Both the position numbers and the translations under genes were made by a program. Positions 17,651 through 26,000 of a stretch of 64,000 bases of DNA are shown piece by piece (within the stretch, counting starts at the first letter, position 1; the number at the start of each line of letters is the position of its first letter). The notes under the pieces are model-generated. The model was not told where the DNA came from and did not search any database. It saw only the letters and a list, made by a program, of their open reading frames with translations. The stretch is from an uncultured Oribacterium sp. (GTDB lineage Bacteria > Bacillota > Clostridia > Lachnospirales > Lachnospiraceae), in NCBI GenBank assembly GCA_946413525.1, contig CAMKKZ010000004.1, positions 109,668 to 173,667 of the forward strand, given 5' to 3'.

Positions 17651-17720
17651 GCCGACTTGCCTCGCAGGCGGTTCGCTATGTCAGAACTCAGAGCGGCGAA
17701 AACCCACTCTGATAGATGAG
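17651..17720 (+). repeat. Family B structured repeat
   Basis: Reads GCCGACTTGCC..GCAGGCGGTTCGCTATGTCAG (in parts) and then CAGAGCGG..AAAACCCACTCTGATAG, with a hairpin between CAGAG and CTCTG. It is inserted directly upstream of the leader L3 and replaces the 5' part of the leader seen in L1 and L2. Confidence 0.8.
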
Positions 17721-17944
17721 GAGAATATGACGATAAATTTTTTTCCGGCACCCCAATTTTTCGTAAAGGCAATCCGAATTAGATAATAGCAGCAAAAAAG
17801 AGCAGGGCATTGAAAGAAATGTTCCTTTGAAGGGCTTCGCTGCTATGGGGCAGTGCCGCAGGGGTCTGCGGGCTTCCCAAATTGTATATGCTTCGCAAAT
17901 CGCATATAGGGAAACATAATTAACAAGACAAGACAAACCAAACC
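17721..17944 (+). promoter_or_regulatory. Truncated structured leader (L3) of repeat-protein gene 2
   Basis: Matches the 3' two-thirds of L1 and L2. The hairpin at 17846-17879 is retained with a changed loop (CCGCAG-GGGT-CTGCGG), so the stem is kept while the loop varies. Confidence 0.55.
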
Positions 17945-18005
17945 AACAGAAATTATAGGAAAGGAAGGGCTTTAGAAGGAGGCCCGAAACTGAAAGGAGA
18001 AGATT

Positions 18006-19547
18006 ATGAAAAAGCAGTTTACAGTTGTGAGCGTTGCAGTGGCCATGGCACTTGCGGCAGGGATTACCGCATTCGCGGCACCCGGCATGGGGGCAGGATT
18101 TGGGGACAGGAATTCCTTCAATTCTTCCATAGGGAATGCGTCCATGGGCAATGTTTCCATGATGGATAATGGAAGAGGGGATGCAGACAGAGGGAGCGCA
18201 GGCAGGGCGAACGAGGCGGCCGGAAGAAATGCGGCAGCCGGCAGGGATTTAATGGATATGGGCAGATCAGCTGATGCCGGTAAGGCTGCTGATGACCAGA
18301 AGGATGCCGGAAACGCAAAGGCTGCTGGTGATAAGAGGGATATCGGAAACACAAAGATTTTTGATGATGACAAAAATTCTGATGATGTAAAAGCAGTTGA
18401 TAATGAGAAGGATTCCAATCAGGACAAAATCCCGGATGGAGACATGAAGAACCATGAATCAGGAATGCTGGATCGTGGCCAGGGAGGCATTGGGCAGATG
18501 CAGGCGCCTCCGATGGACGCACAGAACAATGGTCAGGGTGGCTTCGGTCAGATGCAGGCGCCTTCCACGAATGGCCAGAATGGCGGCGAGAGCGGTCTGG
18601 GGCAGATGCAGGCGCCCCCGATGGACGCACAGAACAGTGGTCAGGGTGGTTTCGGGGAGATGCAGGCACCTCCTATGGACGGGCAGAATGGTGGTCAAGG
18701 CGGTTTCGGCCAGATGCAGGCACCCCCTGTGGATGCGCTGAACGGCGATCAGGGTGGCTTTGGCGAGATGCATGCACCTGGCAGGAAGACGGATGAGGAG
18801 GCATTAAGCGAGGGGAATGAAAAGCCGGAATTACCGGAAGGCATTTCCGCCCCGGAGGACATTTCTGCCGGAAAAGAAAGTGTAGGAAATGCTGATGAAG
18901 AGTCTGACAGCAGTGATGCCCAGAAGGAACTTCCTCCGATGGCAGAGGAAAAAGGGGGATTTGGAGCAGGAATGATGAACGGTGGCCAGGGCGGCTACGG
19001 TCATATGCAGATGGATGGGCAGAATGGCAAGCAAAATGGCAGCCAGAATGGCGGCCAGAGTGGCTTCGGGGAGATGCAGCTTCCTCCTATGGATGGCCAG
19101 AATGGTGGTCAGAACGGGATGGGCCAGATGCAGGCACCCCCTGTGGATGCACAGAATGGTGGCCAGAGTGGAATAGGTCAGATGCAAGCTCCTGAAAGGA
19201 AGACGGATGAGGAAGCATTGAGTGAGAAAAACGAAAAGCCGGAGCTTCCGGAGGGCGTTTCCACCCCGGAGGACATCCTGGCCCAGGAAGAGAAAGATGA
19301 AGATGACAATACGACAGGCGATTTCATTCAGGGACCCATTATCCCGGGCTTTGGACAGGCTGTCGCAGGAGAGGGTATGGGTAAGTCTGACATGGAAAAA
19401 GGCTTTGGCCCTGGGTTTCGGCTTGGAAGGAAGGCGGATCAGGAAGCAATGAAAGAGGGGAATGCGCGTCTTGAGCTTCCGGCAGGTGTTACGGAAAGCG
19501 CAGCGGAAGAGGATGCTTCCGAGGAAGGGGATGCCGCAGCGAAATAA
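18006..19547 (+). CDS. Secreted Gln/Gly/Met-repeat protein, paralogue 2
   Basis: 513 residues, paralogue of the protein at 14419 with the same signal peptide, same order of low-complexity regions, GGFGQMQAPPMDAQN-type units and three RKTDEEALSE..EKPELPEG modules (about 262, 400 and 478). Repeat number and spacing differ between the two, and a DMEKGFGPGFRLG segment near the end is longer here. No wall anchor or enzyme motif is visible. The ribosome-binding site AAAGGAGAAG is identical to that of paralogue 1. The paralogues have diverged more than the flanking nuclease genes. Confidence 0.75.
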   Translation: MKKQFTVVSVAVAMALAAGITAFAAPGMGAGFGDRNSFNSSIGNASMGNVSMMDNGRGDADRGSAGRANEAAGRNAAAGRDLMDMGRSADAGKAADDQKDAGNAKAAGDKRDIGNTKIFDDDKNSDDVKAVDNEKDSNQDKIPDGDMKNHESGMLDRGQGGIGQMQAPPMDAQNNGQGGFGQMQAPSTNGQNGGESGLGQMQAPPMDAQNSGQGGFGEMQAPPMDGQNGGQGGFGQMQAPPVDALNGDQGGFGEMHAPGRKTDEEALSEGNEKPELPEGISAPEDISAGKESVGNADEESDSSDAQKELPPMAEEKGGFGAGMMNGGQGGYGHMQMDGQNGKQNGSQNGGQSGFGEMQLPPMDGQNGGQNGMGQMQAPPVDAQNGGQSGIGQMQAPERKTDEEALSEKNEKPELPEGVSTPEDILAQEEKDEDDNTTGDFIQGPIIPGFGQAVAGEGMGKSDMEKGFGPGFRLGRKADQEAMKEGNARLELPAGVTESAAEEDASEEGDAAAK

Positions 19548-19600
19548 TGCGGACGACTATGGCAGCAATAATGAGTTGGCCATGACCAAATAATGAGATA

Positions 19601-19689
19601 AGCATGAAAGGCGAGCCTTTCATGCTTCATTTGTGCCGCTGGCGCGTCACAAATGGGATTCAATGCCTGCGGCATCAAGTCAAAGCATG
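19601..19689 (+). repeat. Family A structured repeat, copy 3
   Basis: GCATGAAAGG-CGA-GCCTTTCATGC (hairpin arms written apart), CATTTGTG/CACAAATG and ATGCC-TGC-GGCAT follow in order. It lies downstream of repeat-protein gene 2, matching the position of copy 2. Confidence 0.85.
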
Positions 19690-19729
19690 GCCAAAATAAT
19701 GATGGGAAATGTGCCAAAAAGGCAAGTGT

Positions 19730-19783
19730 ATTCAGCCCTGCAAAGACCGGATTATCTTATCCGGCTTTTTGCAGGGCTGAAAA
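19730..19783 (+). terminator. Long hairpin downstream of repeat-protein gene 2
   Basis: TTCAGCCCTGCAAA pairs with TTTGCAGGGCTGAA around an inner CCGGAT/ATCCGG stem. Same place and structure as 16150-16203. Confidence 0.6.
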
Positions 19784-19898
19784 GCTGCTGTGTTTTAGAA
19801 TGCTGAGAAATGCTGATCAATCAGTATTTCATGTAAATGACTCATTTTGATACTGAATTTGTCGTTCGTGGTTTCAGAAAACTTCTTATCTCTCGGTT

Positions 19899-20228
19899 TC
19901 ATGCCGGAACTGAACCGATCACATATTCGTCAGCTTGTTCCTGCGAGAGACTATATTTCATCATTAATCGTTCCACAATTTCCCGATCATTTTTTCCGTC
20001 GTCACGCATGGTTTCTATAGTGCCGAGAATTTTTCCCTTAGAAAGACCCTGTGAAAGACCTTTGGAAAGACCTTCCCGCATCTGCTCATTCCCATAGGTC
20101 ACCCAGTCCATACGATCATATTTCTCCTGAATCAGCATGTTCTGCACCTCCTTATCCTGCGCCATGGCCAGTGCCTCTGCCCGGATATCAAGAAATATCC
20201 ATGGTGATTTTTGTTGCTGAAGGAACAT
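19899..20228 (-). pseudogene. Truncated Rpn-type nuclease, copy 3
   Basis: Encodes the last ~95 residues of the Rpn-type protein (ALAMAQDKEVQNMLIQEKYD onward to VIGSVPA), with GLSKGLSQGLSKGK in the variable-repeat position. The N-terminal nuclease core is missing. At about 20190-20200 the coding sequence joins directly to DNA normally found upstream of the intact genes (compare 17528-17560). This indicates an internal deletion of roughly 700 bp. It cannot be a nuclease, but the C-terminal part might still be translated. Confidence 0.85.
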
Positions 20229-20329
20229 TCATATCCTATAGGTTGTGACGCGCTCTAGGGAAAAGCGCGTTACAATCCTCCCTTCGGCCGGACAAATCCC
20301 TGCGGGATTATAAATGTTGGCTTCAGTCG

Positions 20330-20358
20330 TTGAACGCATTGTCGATTTATGATAATAT
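20330..20358 (+). promoter_or_regulatory. Sigma-A-type promoter of the LuxR-type membrane regulator
   Basis: TTGAAC at 20330-20335 and TAATAT at 20353-20358 with a 17-bp spacer, 64 bp before the ATG at 20422. Confidence 0.75.
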
Positions 20359-20421
20359 TATTAGCTGAAATGCCTGAAAGCAACAAAAAATCATCAAGAT
20401 AGAGGAAAGAATGGATAACAG

Positions 20422-22521
20422 ATGGACATACAGCATAATCCGATAGCGAATAGCCCCGTTTCCGGCAGGATGCAGTTAAATAGCTTTCTCACGATCTTTT
20501 CGTCGTTCGAGTTTTTGCAGCTTGCCGTGCTTTTTCTTGCCAATCACGCAGGTGAAGGATGGCTTCTTATGGAGCAGCGTGTAATGGTCTATTATGTTGT
20601 ACAGATTTTTGTGATTACAGGCTTTTTGTTTTATGCGTTTTACGCGGCTGTTCGAAAAAATGCCCGCTGGAAAATCAATCCCAAAATTGTCCCGTATTGC
20701 GCGCTGGGCTTTTTTTTCACTGGGGCGGCGGTCATGCTGACTTTTCCGGAAAGCTCCATTTGTTATTTGATTTCCACTTTTGCCGCATGTTTATGCCTTG
20801 GCATCCTTGGAGGCGCGGTTTATGAACGAATGGCGTATGCCTCGTCTTTGAATTTGAAGGTCGCCTGGATCATGGGAATGGGGTACGCCGCTGCTGTCGT
20901 AGCGCAGTTCCTGCTGCAGATCTTATGGGGCAGGACACCCCTGCTTCCTGTTTTTATGCTTGCCGCGCTCCTGCTTCTTGCCCATGAATTGCGTCAGTCC
21001 CTCGCAAAACCGGAATCGGGATGCCGGGCAGGGGAAGAAAAAATACTGCACGTAGCGGATTTTCTGCCGCGCGCTAATAAACAGCTCGTAAAGGCGCTCG
21101 ATAAAGATAAACAGAAAGAGACGGACCATTTATTAATTGACCTTTTCTACATTGTAAATGAACAACAGATTTCTAAACAGACTGCTGAACGGAATTCACA
21201 GGAAGAAGGCGATGGCGTTTCCTGTAAGGGCATTGCTGAAAGGCCGGTCTATGTACGCGTTCTTATCACAGCGCTCATTTCGGTAATGTTTTCGCTGTTT
21301 ATCAGCTTTTATAACGTCTATATCCACAATTTACAGATTCAAACTTCTTATATTGATTTCAATGTTTACAGCGCGCCGCGCATAATGCTCATCCCCTGCT
21401 TCCTTTTCTTTGCCAGTATAGGGGATGAGGGGAACGGAAAATTCATCCCCCTGTCATCCCTGTGCGTTATATTGACAGCGCTGCTCAATTCTGTTCTGGC
21501 CAGAGTGGATGGAGAAGCGCTCTACTGGTTTAACATGTGTCTTTTTTATATTGCCGTTTCTGCCTCATTCACTTATTACAACCTGTCCTTCTGGCGGCTG
21601 GCACAAAAAACCAGGAATCCGGCGCTCTGGGCTTCAATGGGGAGGGTTCTCGACAGCGCGATTGTATTTCTGACAGGGCTTCTTCATATTTCATCGCTGC
21701 CCGCTGCCGCCGTCCTTTCGGTAAATATCCTTTGCCTCGCTGTCATAATCATCCTCATGGCATTAAACGGGGATCTGGATTTTTCCACGCTTTTTTTGGA
21801 ACCGGTTGATGGTCTGGATTCAGGCAATGGCACAAGATTCCTGGAAAGGGTCATCAGCGGTGAATACCATGTGCCGGGCTTGGATGGGCTTCCATTACCC
21901 CCATTCAAAGCTTCCGCGGCGCAGACAATGGATGAGCCGGAAACGGATGAAAATCCCGGCTGGGAATCAGATGACAGCCTTATGGACGGGAATGGAGCAA
22001 AGGAATCTGAACCCGGGCAGGCGGGTTCAAATATTGTGTGGACAATGGCTATAAGGCAAGCCAAAAAGAATTCCGCTGCTGCAGCTGCCGATGCTGCCGA
22101 TGCCGATGGCGATATCGCTGCCGATGCCGATGCTGCCGATGGCGATATCGCTGTCGATGCTGATATCGATGCCGCTGCCGCTGCGGAATCAGACTCAGAA
22201 TCAGACGTGGAATCAGGCTCAGACCCAGTCAAAAGCGTGAATGGCACAAACGGGGATTCCTCACCGCATGGCCAGGATGATGCTGTTATTAAAGAAGGGA
22301 ACAGCCGTGTGGCGCGGATAGCTGAACTATATGACCTTTCGGAAAGAGAAATGATGGTCCTGGATGCTGTGCTGCGCAGCGACAAGCCAACAGGAGTATT
22401 AGGAAAAGAACTGGGCATTTCAACACGATCACTATACCGCTACCTTAACAGCATTTACGACAAGACAGGCACCGACTCCCGCATGGCTCTTGTCATCAAA
22501 ATATACCAAAATGAACTTTGA
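20422..22521 (+). CDS. 12-TM membrane protein with C-terminal LuxR-type HTH
   Basis: 699 residues. Residues about 15-470 hold twelve hydrophobic segments in a 6+6 pattern with a charged loop in the middle (about 195-275), like an MFS permease. A disordered acidic linker follows (about 480-615), with Ala/Asp runs such as AADAADADGDIAADADAADG. The end (about 630-699) is a LuxR/GerE-type HTH: LSEREMMVLDAVLRSDKPTG, then LGISTRSLYRYLNSIYDKTG. This architecture, MFS-like sensor plus LuxR HTH, is known mainly from Coriobacteriia regulators and suggests a membrane-bound one-component regulator. A 12-codon ORF (20411-20446) overlaps the start in another frame and sits closer to the GAGGAAA site. The giant secreted protein at 23014 is directly downstream and may be a target, by position only. 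Confidence 0.82.
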   Translation: MDIQHNPIANSPVSGRMQLNSFLTIFSSFEFLQLAVLFLANHAGEGWLLMEQRVMVYYVVQIFVITGFLFYAFYAAVRKNARWKINPKIVPYCALGFFFTGAAVMLTFPESSICYLISTFAACLCLGILGGAVYERMAYASSLNLKVAWIMGMGYAAAVVAQFLLQILWGRTPLLPVFMLAALLLLAHELRQSLAKPESGCRAGEEKILHVADFLPRANKQLVKALDKDKQKETDHLLIDLFYIVNEQQISKQTAERNSQEEGDGVSCKGIAERPVYVRVLITALISVMFSLFISFYNVYIHNLQIQTSYIDFNVYSAPRIMLIPCFLFFASIGDEGNGKFIPLSSLCVILTALLNSVLARVDGEALYWFNMCLFYIAVSASFTYYNLSFWRLAQKTRNPALWASMGRVLDSAIVFLTGLLHISSLPAAAVLSVNILCLAVIIILMALNGDLDFSTLFLEPVDGLDSGNGTRFLERVISGEYHVPGLDGLPLPPFKASAAQTMDEPETDENPGWESDDSLMDGNGAKESEPGQAGSNIVWTMAIRQAKKNSAAAAADAADADGDIAADADAADGDIAVDADIDAAAAAESDSESDVESGSDPVKSVNGTNGDSSPHGQDDAVIKEGNSRVARIAELYDLSEREMMVLDAVLRSDKPTGVLGKELGISTRSLYRYLNSIYDKTGTDSRMALVIKIYQNEL

Positions 22522-22527
22522 GGGTTC

Positions 22528-22637
22528 GGCACATTTTTGCCATTTCCAATTCATTGCGTCGTCATTTCATATGACCAGTTGGCATAAATTCGCCATTGCA
22601 AATTCATTGCATATGGGCATTTGGCACAAACTTGCCA
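22528..22637. promoter_or_regulatory. Three GGC-N8-GCC inverted repeats
   Basis: Sites at 22528-22541, 22580-22595 and 22622-22637 share (T)GGC, eight bases, GCC(A), with similar flanks (CAATTCATTGC after the first two). They lie just after the LuxR-type gene and before the giant secreted protein, which is suitable for an operator cluster. Confidence 0.45.
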
Positions 22638-22683
22638 TGATTTTTCCTTCATAATACCTTATAATTCCTCTATTATCAGTATC

Positions 22684-22996
22684 TCAGAGTAGCCAAAACC
22701 TACTCAAATAGAGTAGCCACATAGCCTGCGATGCCGCATCGGTTTATCTATCTATCCAGAGTGGCCAAAACCCACTCTGATAGATGAGCCGAATTGCCTC
22801 GCAGTCGGTTCGCTATGTCAGAATTCAGAGCGGTCAAAACCTACTCTTATAGATGAGCCTTGCTGATGTGATGCCGCATCGGTTTGTCATGTAATCAGAG
22901 TAGCAAAAACCCACTCTGATAGGGGAGCCTTGCTGATGCGATACCGCATCGGTTTGTCATGAAATCAGAGTGGCAAAAACCCACTCTAATAGGGGA
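22684..22996 (+). repeat. Five tandem family B hairpin units
   Basis: Hairpins of the form CAGAGTGG-CC-AAAA-CCCACTCTG start near 22684, 22757, 22826, 22895 and 22966, a period of about 70 bp. Between them is GCCTTGCTGATGCGATACC and GCATCGGTTTGTCATG or the GGTTCGCTATGTCAGAA variant. The last unit ends in AATAGGGGAGAATG, 5 bases before the ribosome-binding site of the gene at 23014. Confidence 0.9.
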
Positions 22997-23013
22997 GAAT
23001 GAAAGGAGGTTTT

Positions 23014-26000
23014 ATGAAAAAAAGCTTTGGGAAAAACTGTCCGGGGAAGTGGATCCTGCTTCCTTTGATCGTGATTCTCGCATGCCTGAGCCTGGCACCC
23101 GTGACGTCCCTGGCAGCCGGGGATATGGTTGCGTTTATCTTTGCGGATGGGGAGTGCGAGTATGAGGGGGATCCGGAATTAATTTACGTTTCCGGGTCCA
23201 ACGAGGTAGAGAGTATTACTTTCCCCGATGGAAGGATGTTCTGCATGGACGGGGGCGGGGCGGCCAGGTTCAGCCTCTCCCTGGATTTGCCGGTCAGCGG
23301 ATATCAAGTCAGATCCCTCCGGCAGGTATCCCTCATCGGAGCGGGACAAACGTACACGGTTTACAACGACGGGGCCTCCCAGTACGGTGGTTCCTTTGCG
23401 GATCCGGATGATCCCTTTCTTGAAAACGTGGTTGTACAGGGCTTCAGTCCTGGGATCTACCGGGTGTCGGTGAATTATGATGGAACGGTCTATACGGATC
23501 CTTATGCCATTACTTTCGCGGCGGCCGGATCCATCCGAAGGCCGCCGGAAATCAGCAGCCAGAGCAGTCTGCCGAAAGGGTACAGGGGCAGGGCTTACAC
23601 GGCCGATTTGGAGGCGAATCCCCGCTATGGAGGCGTCCTTAGCTGGGAAATGAATTCCGGAAGCCGTCTGCCGGCCGGTCTTTCCCTTTCCTCATCGGGC
23701 AGGATTAGCGGAACGCCAACAAAGGAAGGCGACTATTATTTTGTCATCCGGGTTTCAGAGGAAGGCGGCGGCAGCTCGAAACGGGATTTCCATATGACGA
23801 TTACAGAGCTGGCGGAATGTACTGTGTCCTTCAGCCTGAACCGCGGCGTGCCATCGGAGGGCCACGATCTGTCGGAATACGACATTACCGTCGACAGAGG
23901 CTCTTCCGTCACATTGCCCGCCGCGCCCGTGCGGGCGGGATATATGTTCCAGGGCTGGACTGCCAATAACGGAAGGACGCTGCTTCAGCCGGGGGAAGTG
24001 ATCGTGGTCAGCAGCCCGCTTTCCTATACGGCCTGGTGGGAATCAAAGGGCCCCGTGCTCATAAGCACTGAAGGCCTCGAAGGATCCGTGGTGGGATCGC
24101 TTGCGCTGAAGGGCCTTAGGGAGGAAGGGGAGGAATATCCCCTTTGGGGGCAGTATGTCCTGGAGCCCGTCAGTCTGAACAGCATCACATATATGTCCAT
24201 CCCGTCTTATGAGGTGCTTTACAGCAGCTATACGGGGCTTAGGTTCTATGCTCAGATAGACGGGGTGAGTCAGTGTATTGCGAAGTATGATGGCGAGATT
24301 AACGAAGGCTCCGCCGGAGACAGCATTTCACTTGTTTCCAGCGGGCTTGATTATACTCTGATCGATGGTGTGAGCGTCGAAGGGACGGGCGGCGCTTTGT
24401 TGCAAGAGAATACAGACTATTCCATATACAGCATACGCAGCGAGGGAAATTACGCATCCTTGCCCTTCCTGACCGCCGACGGCACAGCCTATAAGGTGAA
24501 GCTGAATGGCGTCTATCGGAATACGGAGATCTATCAGAAATATGACTGGACACAAAGCTACGATGCTACGGTCAACGGAAGCATGCTGGTGGTCGGGCCG
24601 GAGGAACTGATTCCCGGAGTCACGGTCAGCGGCACCGTGCAGAATGACGGGAAAGCCGTGGCCGGGGTCACGGTGAGCGCCAGCCAGTATGCTTTCGGCA
24701 TGAACCGGATTGCCACGGCCGAAACAGGGGATGACGGCAGCTATTCGCTGTCCATGTTTGAAAATGCCGACGCAAGCTTTTCCGTCCTGAATGCCGGAAG
24801 GCACCTGGGTTCTCTCACCGGGGGGCGGATTTTGACTGCCAGGCAGCTCTCCGACAATGTAGACCACGATATCATCATGGGTCAGACGCGCCTTGACATC
24901 ACGGTCGTTCCGGAGGTCGCGGAAAGCGAGGGCCAGAGGGAGCTGGCAAGCCGCTACCTGCTTGCCCGGGTGGACAATGCCGTCGTAAGCGCGGTGGATG
25001 AGACGGACGATGCTCGGAAGCGCAGTGTCAGCCTGGAGAGGAAGGCCACACAGATTGAGACTTACATTACTCCTCACCCGGACAGCTCCGCCAATGCCTC
25101 TTTGACCGTGACAGTGGAGGGAGAGAGTTTCAGCAGCGAAGGTGAGACGGCGGTTCTTTCCAGCGGCATCGGGTCGGTAACGCTCAGGCCCGGGCTGAAG
25201 CCGGGCGTGCTCGCGCGGCTGAAATCCCAGAGCTATGGCGGCTATGTCCTGGCATGGTATAACGAGGATGGGAACTTCATCGGGGCAAGCCCGGCCTTCT
25301 GGCTGTCCTCTTATGATAAGGACGTGGGCTCGGCCTGCCCTGCCGGGGTGGCCGGACGCTATACCGTGGTATTGACGCCATCCATCAACGCGTCCTGGCT
25401 GCCGAAGACGGTGGACTCGCTTACGGACGATGTGGCGATCAAGACCTGGAATGTTGACCTGCTGGAAGGAAAGATTGCCGAGATGGCCTCCTTCACCGTG
25501 GATGAGGCAAGCTCCGTCAATTCCAGATACATTACCAGGCCCAACTCCACCCTTGTCGCCGCGCGGGAAAGCTTCTCCACCACCGGCGACCTGGTGACAT
25601 TCAGCGGCAGCATCGGCCTGGACAGTGGCTTTCAGGGCGGCAGGCTGGAAAGTCTGTCTATTGACCCTACAAGCTTCTCCGGCCAGAATTATAACGACGA
25701 CGCAACGCTTTATGTCAAGGCGGTCAGCATTAACGGGAAGAAATACGACCCGGGGCAGCCCATAAGTCACGCGGATTACTATTATTTGAATTTATCGGAC
25801 GATACCATAGAGCTGCCCTGCGATTTCACGATCTACGCCATGCCGGGGGTGGTGGGCCTTAATATGGAGATGACGGTCTACGCCGACGTCTCTTACGCGG
25901 GAAGCGGCTCCGGGAGGATCCCTTCCGGCAATCAATACATCGGCCGGGAAAGCGTGGCGAGGCCTGGTTCCGCCATTTTCACGTTGTCTGACCATGTGAA

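Noticed and set aside
17541..17786. Small + strand frames upstream of L3
   Set aside because: They run across family B repeat and leader DNA that is shared among copies in different frames; no conserved protein.
22684..22996. CRISPR array
   Set aside because: The ~70-bp units are nearly identical throughout without unique spacers, and no cas genes are present.
24328..25770. 480-codon minus-strand open frame
   Set aside because: Same reason; antisense shadow of the gene at 23014 without any recognisable domain.
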